From Deinandra increscens subsp. villosa (lineage: Eukaryota; Streptophyta; Magnoliopsida; Asterales; Asteraceae), in contig JBCNJP010000017.1 of assembly GCA_039602395.1 (NCBI GenBank), forward strand, positions 87,494,182 to 87,558,181: DNA of 64,000 nucleotides, given 5' to 3'. A program made the translations under genes and the position numbers. The notes under the pieces were generated by a model. It worked only from the letters and a program-made list of their open reading frames with translations, did no database searches and was not told the origin of the DNA. Below are positions 1-9,990 of this stretch, piece by piece (within the stretch, counting starts at the first letter, position 1; every line of letters starts with the position of its first letter).

Positions 1-942
1 AGTCAATTAGGTAGGGACCCTCCCATTTAGGAGCCAACTTTCCATCCCCTGGATTTGTTGTGTTCTGAAATGCCTTTCTAAGGACTAGATCTCCCACTTT
101 AAACCTTCTGATCCTCACATGTTTGTTGTAAGTCTTGGAAATTCTTTGTTGATAAGCTGCCATCCTCCAAGCTGCTTGATCTCTTAATTCATCCAGGGTA
201 TCTAAGTCTTCAACCAGGGACTGATCATTCGAATCCTGGGTCTGAGAACTGACCCTGAATGTTGGGACCACCATTTCAGTTGGGATAACTGCTTCAGTAC
301 CAAAGACCAAGGAAAATGGGGTTTGGCCTGTGGCGTTCTTGGAGGTAGTCCTGTCTGCCCATAGTGCCAAGGGTAGCTCTTCTGCCCATCTTCCTTTCTT
401 CTCTTTCAATCTTTTCTTCAAGTTGTTTATTATAATCTTGTTGCTTGATTCAGCTTGACCATTGGCTTGAGGATGCACTGGCGTCGACGTTATCATCTTT
501 ATGCCCCAGGATTCACAGAATCCTGTGGTTCTACTCCCAATAAACTGGGACCCGTTATCGCAGACAATCTCAGATGGTACTCCAAATCTTGTTAGGATGT
601 TTCTTTTAATAAAGGATATGACTTCTTTTTCCCTGACTTGGACGTATGCCTCAGCTTCAATCCATTTTGAGAAATAATCTGTTATGGCTAGCATGAATAC
701 CTTTCCTCCAGGGGCCTTGGGTAATTTTCCAACAATATCCATTCCCCATTTCATGAAGGGCCAGGATGCTGGAATAGGATACAACGGTTCTGCAGGCTGG
801 TGAGGTACATTGGCGTGTCTTTGACAGGCGTCACATTTCTGGGAGAAATCCTGAGAATCCTTCCTCATGGTAGGCCAATAGTACCCTGTTCTTAGAATCT
901 TGGACATTAAGGACTTGCCCCCTGTATGGTTTCCACAATCGC
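1..942 (-). pseudogene. TE-1 pol, integrase domain (C-terminal part, runs off left edge)
   Basis: The minus strand is open from 942 to the window edge, about 313 codons without a stop. It encodes the second half of the integrase zinc finger (the second His of the HHCC set, then CDACQRH with its two Cys). The catalytic core follows, with Asp in ITDYFSKW, Asp in CDNGSQF and Glu in QAESSNK, so the DDE triad is intact. A C-terminal segment, RRFKVGDLVLRKAF, matches the GPF/GPY-type region. The first His of the HHCC finger (DIHEG) lies across TE-2 at about 6090, so TE-2 landed inside this finger. The domain itself looks undamaged apart from that insertion. Confidence 0.85.
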
Positions 943-1351
943 TGATACGGAAGCGTACGATAGAAGAAAACCTAGGCTAAACCTAGCGGCGGAGATGCTT
1001 GGCCAACCAAGTCACCTACGAAGGTCGATATCCGGTCAACCGGAACTATCTAAGGAATAAGAGTTTCAAAGAAAACACACAACTTTAATAAAACTTTAAC
1101 AACCCAAATCAAGAGTCTTACAAAGGTTTAAATAGACAAGAAAATTAAAAGATAAACATGGAGATAAACCTCCTTATTTTTTTAAGAAAAGATAAACAAT
1201 CCAAAACTTAAAATACTCTTTAGTTGATAAGGGTTGGGTCTTGTAGATAAACAAGGAGACTTGCTAGCCACATTTATCCTCCCCTTGGTTCGGCCCACCT
1301 GCTGTTTCCGGGCCCCCATCGTCCTGCTCCAATGGGCTTGTACCCGTATCA
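943..1351 (-). repeat. TE-2 3' LTR (409 bp)
   Basis: In element orientation this is the downstream LTR. It matches 5680-6088 over its full length with six substitutions seen by eye. It contains the last 88 bp of the polyprotein reading frame, with the stop at 1264-1266. Confidence 0.95.
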
Positions 1352-4300
1352 TCCTCCCCCTCTAAAAAACGACTCGTCCCCGAGTCATCATACACGACCG
1401 AAGCCAAGTAAGGAGACAAATCAGCGACATTGAAAGTAGCCGAAACACCATAAGAACCAGGTAAGTCAATTTTGTAGGCATTGTCATTGATCTGCTTCAA
1501 AACACGCAATGGCCCATCGGCCCGAGGATGGAGCTTACCAAAACGACCCTGCGGAAAGCGGTCCTTACGCAAATGAATCCAGACCAAATCACCTTCATTA
1601 AAGACCACCTTGCGACGATGCTTGTTGACACGAGATTGATATTGCAAATTGTGCTTTGTAATTTGATCACGAACCTGCTCATGCAACAATTTGATTTGGG
1701 CAGCCCGATCGTCACCTTCCACACTAAACTGGCCGACTTCCGGAATAGGTGCTAAATCCAATGGCGTGAACGGGTTGCGGCCATAAACAACTAAAAATGG
1801 GCTACGCCCTGTGGAACTATGAACGGAACGGTTATATGCAAACTCCGCTTGAGGTAACGCCTCATCCCATTGCTTAGGTTTATCACCCACCAAACAACGT
1901 AAAAGATTTCCCAAACTTCGATTAGTAACTTCGGTTTGGCCGTCCGTTTGTGGATGATGAGAACTACTAAATTGTAATCGCGCGCCCAACCGTTTCCAAA
2001 GAGTACGTCAGAAGTGACTAACAAATTTCACATCTCGGTCCGACGTTATTGTTTTAGGGACCCCATGTAAGCGAACAATTTCAGCAAAATATAAACGGAC
2101 GATTTGGGACGCATCATAAGTCTTTGAACATGGGACGAAGTGTGCCATTTTTGAGAAACGATCGACCACCACCATAATAGAATCCTTTTTCCGTTGAGTC
2201 ATCGGAAGGCCAAGGACGAAGTCAAGACTAACATCTTCCCAAGGGCCCGAGGGAGTTGGAAACGGCGTGTATAAGGCTTGGTTTGTACCGTGGGTCTTCG
2301 CAATGTGACAAACGCGACAGCGGGAAATAACCTTCATAACGTCTTGAGCAAGTCGAGGCCAAAAAAAATGTTCCCCAACTAAAGCGGTGGTCTTCTCTCG
2401 GCCAAAATGCCCTGCGAGTGCTCCCTGATGGCATTCAAGAATTATACCCTCCCTAAAGGAGGACAATGGAACACACAGCCTAGAAGCTTTGAAAAGAAAC
2501 CCCTCTCTGCAAACAAAATCACGAACCGGGACTGTTTCGGTTTTACGCCACACATCGCGGAAGTCTGGGTCTTCGAAATAAAGGGTTTTAAAGCTGTCAA
2601 ACCTAGAAAAACTGATGGCGGATGTCGTCATGAGGGCAGGCCGGCGACTTAACGCATCTGCGACCGTGTTGGCGGTGCCCGCTTTATGTTTTATGACAAA
2701 AGAAAAATCTTGAAGTGTCTCCACCCATTTAGCATGTCGTGGATTTAGTTTGGCTTGCCCTTGAATAAACTTTAGAGCTTGGTGGTCAGAATAGAGAATG
2801 AATTCCGCCGGTAACAAATAATGGCGCCAATATTCCAAGCTTCGAACAATGGCGTAAAACTCTTTATCATAGGTGCTGTATTTTTGCCTTGTCTCATTAA
2901 ATTTTTCGCTAAAAAAGGCAATCAGCTTGTTCTGTTGACTAAGTACACCTCCAATGCCAAGGCCTGATGCATCACATTCCACCTGAAAAACAAATTCAAA
3001 GTTTGGTAATTGTAACAAAGGAGCTTCTGTTACTAATTTTTTGAGGTGGTCAAAAGCTTTCTGTGCAGAATTGCTCCAAACAAATTTGCTAGATTTCAAG
3101 CAATCGGTGAGTGGGGCTACAATGGTGCTGAAGTTCTTGATGAAACGGCGGTAAAAAGAAGCGAGGCCGTGGAAACTACGAACATCATGCAAGGAGGCGG
3201 GTGTTGGCCACGTGGTGATTCCTGAAATTTTTATTTGGATCCATGCGAATCCCCGTCCCGGATATAAGATACCCCAGAAACATAACCTCGATGGAGAAAA
3301 AGTGACACTTTTTTCCGTTCGCGTATAACTTCTGTTCCCTTAAGATAGTGAAAATTTGTCGAAGGTGCTCAAGATGGTCCGCATGGCTTTTGCTGTAGAC
3401 TAAGATATCATCGAAGTAAACAACGACACAACGCCCGATGAGTGGTTTGAAAATATGGTTCATGAGCCGCATGAAGGTGCTTGGTGCATTTGACAGACCA
3501 AAGGGCATGACAAGCCATTCATACAACCCGTCTCTTGTTTTGAATGCAGTTTTCCACGCGTCCCCGGGTCGCATTCTGATTTGATGGTACCCACTTCTAA
3601 GGTCGATCTTTGAAAAAATGGAGGCGCCATGGAGATGATCGAGTAGGTCGTCAAACCGTGGGATGGGAAAACGGTACTTGATCGTAATTTTATTAATGGC
3701 GCGGCTGTCAATACACATTCGGAATGTGCCGTTGGGCTTTGGAACTAGTAGGGCCGGTACCGCGCAAGGGCTCATGCTCTCTCGGATCAATCCTTTTTCT
3801 AGCAATTCAGACACTTGGTTATGTAGCTCTTGGAACTCCTTTGGATTCATTCGATAGGCGGGTTTATTTGGAAGACTAGCACCCGGTAAAAAGTCAATAC
3901 AATGCTGAATATCCCGAACTAAAGGCAACCCGGCTGGAATATCATCGGGAAAAACGTCTGAAAAGTCACAAATGAGGGGCTGCACTGCGGGTGAGAGGCT
4001 TTGAATATCTGGATTTTGTTCTGTAATTAGTAACCCAAATAAGATAGGAGTGGCCAAGGAGCGAGTAATGCCGAGAAATTTGTCCCGTGAGGCAAACAGA
4101 GAGTCAGGTGGATCATGTTTTGGGTGTATGGGAGCAAGAGTAATGTGTAACCCATCTTTTTTGAATGTATATGTGTTGCGAAACCCGTCGTGCTTGACCC
4201 GTCGATCGTATAACCAAGGGCGGCCTAACAAGACGTGACACGCGTCCATGGGAATGACTTCACACCAAAGTTCATCGCAATACTTGTTACCTATAGAGAA

Positions 4301-5653
4301 TTGAACAAGGCATTTGTGAGTTACTTTAACAAGATTACCTTTCTTTAGCCAGGTGAGTTGGTATGGTTCCGGGTGATCTTGGAGTGGTAACCCCAACTTC
4401 TCCACCATTGATGTGGCCACCATGTTTTCGCAACTACCGCTATCAATGATGACCGAGCAGATTTTTCCTTTTGCGGTACACCGGGTGCGGAAGATGTTGT
4501 TTCGCAGCCACGTAGTGTCGTCCTCTGGATCAGCTATGGTAGAACTTAGTGCGCGCCGAGTGATGAGCAGTTCACCCTTGTCAGGATATAGTACCTCAGC
4601 CCTTGTTTCGTCATCAGTGTCATACACCGGCTCGGATTCTTCAACTAGTACCAGTGCTTGTTTGTTTGGGCAGTCTCGTTTGAGATGGCCAAAACCTTGG
4701 CATTTAAAACAGCGTAAAGTCGATGGAGTTACGGTGGCGGGGACACTCGGCTATGCTGTGGGATGGGCGGTGTCGGGCTTGGCAGCAGTAGGCCGCTGTT
4801 GAGAGCTGGAACCGGTGGTAGCCCTGGTGTAGGGGGCGTTTCTGAGGGCCAGTTTCTTCACAATTTGCTTCTCGACCCGTTGAGCTAACCTGCAAACATC
4901 ATTAAAGGAGTAATACTGTTGTAATTGTACCACATCAGCGATATCGGTTCGGAGGCCTCCCAAGAATCTTGCGATTGTCTGTTCTTCCTCTTCATCGATT
5001 CCACACCGCATGCGGGCTTGCTCGAACTCATGGATAAAATCTTCAACGGAGGAAGCTTGTTGCTTAACATTGTGATACTCAACATAAGCATCTTGTCTGT
5101 AATTGACGGGTAAAAACTTTGCTTTGAGTAACCTTTTCATCTTGTCCCATGTGTCAACTTTATGTTTCCCCTCACGGTAGCGTTTTTGTTGGACGTTTTC
5201 CCACCACAAAGAAGCGTGTTTCTTGAGTTTAATGGCGACAAGCTTGACTTTGATGTGATCGGGAATGTCGCGTAGGTCGAATACTCGCTCCACCGTGTGT
5301 AACCAATCGATGAAATCATCCGGTAGTAAACGCCCTTCAAATTCTGGTATCTCAGTCCGAATACCCAAGGAACGAAACTGATCAGGTTGGTGCGTCGGTG
5401 GTGATCGTTGTCTTCTGGGTGTCCGATGGTGAAACGGATTATAATTCCCGTCGCGTCCTTCATAATCATCGAATAACGAAGGGGTTCTGTCGTCATCAGA
5501 GGGTTCGAACCTGTCGAAGGGGTTGTACTCAAGATCACGAAGGCGCTGTCGCAGCTGCTCAATCTCAACATCGCGTGGATCACGCTCTTCGAAACCACTG
5601 CCTCCGGCGGCGAATCGGTGGTTGGGTTGGCGATCTCTCCCCTGCGGATGCAT
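1264..5653 (-). pseudogene. TE-2 gag-pol polyprotein, three single-site lesions
   Basis: One frame of about 1,460 codons starts at the ATG at 5653, 27 bp inside the 5' LTR. In order: gag; CCHC zinc knuckle CFKCQGFGHLKRDC (4711-4670); protease with IIDSGS (near 4440); RT with YFDD (near 3415); RNase H with VECDASG (near 2970); integrase with HHCC and the DDE residues (2440-1850); and a C-terminal GPY-like region. Lesions are an in-frame TAG at 4751-4753 before the zinc knuckle, a one-base shift in an A run near 3225, and an in-frame TGA at 2008-2010. The frame is otherwise open. The TAG precedes the nucleocapsid knuckle, so it looks like damage rather than a gag-pol read-through site. The ORF ends inside the 3' LTR. 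Confidence 0.9.
1352..1364 (-). other. TE-2 polypurine tract
   Basis: The minus strand reads AGAGGGGGAGGA directly before the 3' LTR start TGATACGG. This primes plus-strand DNA synthesis in LTR elements. Here it is also coding: the polyprotein frame translates it as part of LEGED. Confidence 0.85.
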
Positions 5654-5660
5654 GTTGAGC

Positions 5661-5677
5661 CTGGTCTCTGATTACCA
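5661..5677 (-). other. TE-2 primer binding site (tRNA-iMet type, one-base variant)
   Basis: Two bases inside the 5' LTR the minus strand reads TGGTAATCAGAGACCAG. The usual plant initiator-Met PBS begins TGGTATCAGAG, so there is one extra A. The gag ATG follows within a few bases. Confidence 0.75.
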
Positions 5678-5679
5678 CT

Positions 5680-6088
5680 TGATACGGAAGCGTACGATAG
5701 AAGAAAACCTAGGCTAAACCTAGCGGCGGAGGTGCTTGGCCAACCAAGTCACCTACGACGGTCGATATCCGGCCAACCGGAACTATCTAAGGAATAAGAG
5801 TTTCAAAGAAAACACACAACTTTAATAAAACTTTAACAACCCAAATCAAGAGTCTTACAAAGGTTTAAATAGACAAGAAAATTAAAAGATAAACATGGAG
5901 ATAAACCTCCTTATTTTTTTAAGAAAAGATAAACACTCCAAAACTTAAAATACTCTTTAGTTGATAAGGGTTGGGTCTTGTAGATAAACAAGGAGACTTG
6001 CTAGCCACGTTTATCCTCCTCTTGGTTCGGCCCACCTGCTGTTTCCGGGCCCCCATCGTCCTGCTCCAATGGGCTTGTACCCGTATCA
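5680..6088 (-). repeat. TE-2 5' LTR (409 bp)
   Basis: This is the upstream LTR in element orientation, TGATACGG to CCGTATCA, followed by the target duplication ATCGC at 6089-6093. It is the same length as the other LTR. Confidence 0.95.
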
Positions 6089-7626
6089 ATCGCCTTCGTG
6101 GATATCCTTGAGAACTTTCTGGGGCTCATCCTTCTCCAAGCACCTCAGATATGCACCTGCAAAAGATTTTATGTACAATATGTTTTTAATAATCACGTAC
6201 CTGGCTACTCTTACTCTGAATGCACGGGCATCCTTCTCGTTCCCTGGAATAGTACCATCCTGCAAATACTGAATAATTGGTCTGGTCCAGGATTCCTCTT
6301 GGGTTGAAGAATCCTGGGTACTGGATACTAGGATTTTTTCTGCTGTGTCAGAATCCTGGGTATCTGTACCCTGGTCTATAGCTGGTGTTAGTACATGAAT
6401 TATAGGAATATGGGTGTCTTCAAGAGCCTTGAATACTGAACCTAAGTTTGCCAATGCATCTGCTTCAGCATTCTCCTCCCTTGGTACTTGTTGGATATTA
6501 AAATTTTGAAAATCCTGGGACATTCTTTTTACCACCTCCAAGTATTTGATTAATTTCTCTCCTTTAGCTGCATAATACCCATTAAAATGGTTAGCTAAAA
6601 GAAGAGAATCAACGTATACCTGGATGTGCTGAATTCCCAAGTGTAATGCTAAGTGTAACCCAGCAATTAGAGCCTCATACTCCGCTTCATTATTAGTCGC
6701 TTGAAATCCACATCTGACAGCTGGGGTATCATGTCCCCCTGTGGTGATTTCAGTACAATTCCTAGGCCTGTCCCCCTGATATTTGATGCTCCATCAGTGA
6801 ACAAGGTCCAGCACCCTGAAATTTCTTCTTGTTGAAGCTGCTGGAATTTATGGTCCGCTTCTTGTTGTATGTCAGTACTGAAATCAGCCACAAAATCAGC
6901 TAGAGCCTGGGATTTTATAGCTGTTCTGGCCTCGTAGATCAGATCATACACACTTAGCTTCACCGACCACTTAGCCATTCGACCTGACATTTCTGGTTTT
7001 CTCAAAATAGACTTTATTGGATAGTTAGTTCTAATATGAATTGTATGAGTTTCAAAATAGTGTCTGAGTTTAGTAGATGCCATACACAGGGCTAATATAA
7101 GTTTTTCAAGGTGTGAGTACCTGGATTCAGCATCAAGTAAGCTTTTACTTACGTAATAAACAGGATGTTGCTGACCTTCTGCATCCTTGGTCAGGACTGC
7201 ACTTACCGTATTCCTGGAAACTGCTAAATACAGGGACAGGGGCTCCCCTGGATTAGGCTTCATCAGCAAGGGTGCGTGGACAAGTATGTTTTCAAATCCT
7301 GGAACGCCTTCTCGTGTTCTTCCTTCCACTCGAATTTCTTGTTCTTCTTTAGGATGTCATAGAATTCCCTGCATCTTTCCGAGGATTTTGATATAAATCT
7401 ATTCAGGGCAGCAATTCTACCTGTAAGTCTTTGAACGTCTTTGGTGCTGGATGGTGATTGTAGGTTGGCTATCGCCCTGATTTGCTCTGGACTTGCCTCT
7501 ATGCCTCTCTTAGTTACCATGTATCCCAGGAATTTGCCTGCTCCGACTCCAAAATGGCACTTTTCTGGATTTAGCTTCATGTTATATTTATCGAGGATGT
7601 CGAAGGAATCCTTAACATCCTGGACA
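6089..7626 (-). pseudogene. TE-1 pol: RT 3' part, RNase H and second (Tat-type) RNase H
   Basis: The minus strand from the gap downward encodes the RT thumb region (LNPEKCHFGVGAGKFLGYMV), the RT connection, and the RT-linked RNase H (SLYLAVSRNTVSAVL to the ALADFVADF region). A second RNase H-like domain follows with LFTDGASN (near 6800) and the NNEAEYEAL segment (near 6680), then the linker to integrase ending in DIHEG. A second RNase H after the first is the hallmark of Tat-lineage elements. The frame shifts near 7270, where one base appears lost, and near 6722 in a short C run. The RT catalytic YxDD motif would lie in the assembly gap and cannot be checked. Confidence 0.85.
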
Positions 7627-8126
7627 NNNNNNNNNNNNNNNNNNNNNNNNNNNNNNNNNNNNNNNNNNNNNNNNNNNNNNNNNNNNNNNNNNNNNNNNNN
7701 NNNNNNNNNNNNNNNNNNNNNNNNNNNNNNNNNNNNNNNNNNNNNNNNNNNNNNNNNNNNNNNNNNNNNNNNNNNNNNNNNNNNNNNNNNNNNNNNNNNN
7801 NNNNNNNNNNNNNNNNNNNNNNNNNNNNNNNNNNNNNNNNNNNNNNNNNNNNNNNNNNNNNNNNNNNNNNNNNNNNNNNNNNNNNNNNNNNNNNNNNNNN
7901 NNNNNNNNNNNNNNNNNNNNNNNNNNNNNNNNNNNNNNNNNNNNNNNNNNNNNNNNNNNNNNNNNNNNNNNNNNNNNNNNNNNNNNNNNNNNNNNNNNNN
8001 NNNNNNNNNNNNNNNNNNNNNNNNNNNNNNNNNNNNNNNNNNNNNNNNNNNNNNNNNNNNNNNNNNNNNNNNNNNNNNNNNNNNNNNNNNNNNNNNNNNN
8101 NNNNNNNNNNNNNNNNNNNNNNNNNN
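7627..8126. other. Assembly gap (500 N)
   Basis: Exactly 500 N, so probably a placeholder of unknown true length. It hides the 5' end of the TE-3 left LTR, the TE-3 left target duplication, and the TE-1 segment between protease and the RT thumb. Reading frames drawn through the N are artefacts. Confidence 0.98.
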
Positions 8127-8523
8127 AGTTGGGTTTTCATTGTATTGGGTCATTGGGCCAATTTAGACATGTTTAGGCCCAATTAGAAAGAGTTTAAGGG
8201 GTGTTTAGTGGGCATGTTTAGCCTAATCCGAAAATTAGGTTTAGGATTTGTTTATCTATATAAACAAATCCTAATACTCATAGGAGTGGTTGGCTAGTTG
8301 AGAGAGACTAAGGAGGCCTTTTCGGTTTGCATCAAGTTTATGTACCAGACAATCACAAGAGTTGATCGTGTGCATAATCAAATAAAGGTTTAAGTATTTC
8401 GTTTATTGTTATTTACATTATTTTTCGATTTCTCCATCTCTATTCTTGAATCCAACGATTACTTGGATTCCGCACTCGTAATCGTTGTGTGATATCGTGT
8501 TTGGATCGTTTTCGGGACTTACA
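8127..8523 (+). repeat. TE-3 5' LTR, 3' portion
   Basis: This matches 14187-14583 with three substitutions seen by eye. It ends GGGACTTACA. The LTR start, expected as TGTAAG by comparison with the right LTR, is in the N gap. A TATA-like TATCTATATAAAC lies near 8253. Confidence 0.92.
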
Positions 8524-8524
8524 A

Positions 8525-8538
8525 TTGGTATCAGAGCC
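8525..8538 (+). other. TE-3 primer binding site (tRNA-iMet)
   Basis: TTGGTATCAGAGCC begins one base after the LTR. TGGTATCAGAGC complements the 3' end of plant initiator methionine tRNA and is the usual Ty1/copia primer site. Confidence 0.9.
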
Positions 8539-9626
8539 AAAAACCGCGTGTTTCGAGGCTCTCACGATATATGATTTAAGATTTATTTTTGAGTTTTTCA
8601 TGTTTATTCGGTGTCTTGATTTGATTTCGTGTGTTTTTTGAGATGGATGCTTCTTAGAACGACTAGGGTTCTTCATATTCTGGTTGTGTGCGCTTCAAAG
8701 TTTTTGTGTCAACGGTTTTCTGTTGGTTTTTTTTTAATCGAAAAAAAATATATATTCAAATTAGTGTTTGGAATTGTAGTGCCCGATATTTTTATCTCTG
8801 TTTTCAGAATTTGCTATTTTCAATTGTGATGAGACTAATTCCAAGTGTGTGGTGTTCAAGGATTAATTTTTGTTTTCACATTACTAAAATCTCGGTCCTT
8901 ACATGTTCACGATTTAACCCTTCCAAGATTTATCTTGTTGTCTTCTCTGCTAAATCTTATTGGCTTTTGGAACATAATTTTTGATCTCGTCATCCATCAT
9001 CTACGGTTTGAAATTCGAAGGATCGTTAGAATTGTTTGTTGATATCACGTTTTTGAAGGATCGGATTTGATTGAAATCACTGCATAATTTGGAATCTTCT
9101 ATTCCTCGAATTGTGGGATTTGGATTTTAAAAAGGGAAGTTCATTTCGTTTCCAAATTGGTGTTCGGATTCTCAGGATTTCGGACGAAATTTTCATTTCG
9201 ACCAAAATCGAATTATCCATCGAAATATAATTCTCGTGACAAATCAAGTTAAAATTGAAGTTCATATTATTTACTAAACTGCCATTGTGAATTATTTGAA
9301 ATTTGTGGTCCACATCATCCGGTTTATAAAGCTAGAAACGGCCACTCAATTCAAGTTGATGCAAATTTATTTTTACGGGGTTTTGATCGTTAAATTTTTC
9401 TGCACATTGTGGAGTAATTCGTTTTTTTTTTTAATTTTCATATTTTTGCTCCAAATGTTTCAAGGTGCTTCTAACGTTTTTTTGTGAGTTTCGTGTGATT
9501 ATAGTGCAGGTTACAAGTGTTGCAGAAGCAGAAGCCGTGTTATATAAGCTATTTGATCGAAAATTTGTGGCTTGGACCCTTATTTCGATCGAAATTTTTG
9601 GCTTTTCGACCCTTTTGGACACTTTT

Positions 9627-9925
9627 CGATCGGAAAGTCCCTTCGTGACTTTCGATCGAAGAGTACTTCCCGGTTCCCCGCTTTTCGATCGGAAAGTCCC
9701 CTTGTGACTTTTCGATCAGGTCCGTTTCGATCGGAAAGTCCCTTCGTGACTTTTTCGATCAGCTCCGTTTCGATCGGAAAGTCCCTTCGTGACTTTTCGA
9801 TCAGCTCGCATTTCGATCGGAAAGTCCCTTCGTGACTTTTCGATCTGCTTACACTTTTTGATCGAGCCGTAACTCTGCCCGATCGAAAAGCTGACTTTCC
9901 GATCTAGTTGAGTTTTTTCGATCCA
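9627..9925 (+). repeat. TE-3 leader hairpin array, five units plus a degenerate tail
   Basis: Five copies of a unit starting CGATCGGAAAGTCCC begin at 9627, 9686, 9728, 9771 and 9814. Each unit pairs with itself: GATCGGAAAGTC and the following GACTTTTCGATC are inverse complements apart from one G-T type mismatch, with a loop of about 7-8 bases. A degenerate tail with more CGATC words runs to 9925. The array lies in the untranslated leader between PBS and gag, where retroelement packaging and dimerisation signals are usually found; that role is inference. Confidence 0.85.
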
Positions 9926-9990
9926 TCCCGTTTCAATCTGTTCAAGTCTTTGAGTTCGTATTTGATCCATAAGTTCATCCAAGGTAGAAA

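Larger units (their letters stand above)
943..6088 (-). mobile_element. TE-2: complete CRM-like chromovirus (Ty3/gypsy), 5146 bp
   Basis: The element is bounded by two 409 bp LTRs (943-1351 and 5680-6088) that begin TGATACGG and end CCGTATCA, a perfect 8 bp terminal inverted repeat. Both flanks carry ATCGC (938-942 and 6089-6093), a perfect 5 bp target duplication. By eye the LTRs differ at six positions in 409 (about 1.5%), so the insertion is fairly young. It is coded on the minus strand with gag, protease, RT, RNase H and integrase in Ty3/gypsy order. CRM affinity is inferred from the integrase C-terminus and from the polyprotein frame running through the PPT into the 3' LTR. I see no canonical chromodomain. 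Confidence 0.93.

Noticed and set aside
4751..4753. TAG as a programmed gag-pol read-through stop in TE-2
   Set aside because: It lies before the nucleocapsid zinc knuckle, lacks a CARYYA context, and TE-2 has other decay lesions.
7441..8166. Long reading frames on both strands through the N block
   Set aside because: They consist mostly of unknown residues created by the gap; only the TE-1 RT end on the minus strand has real support.
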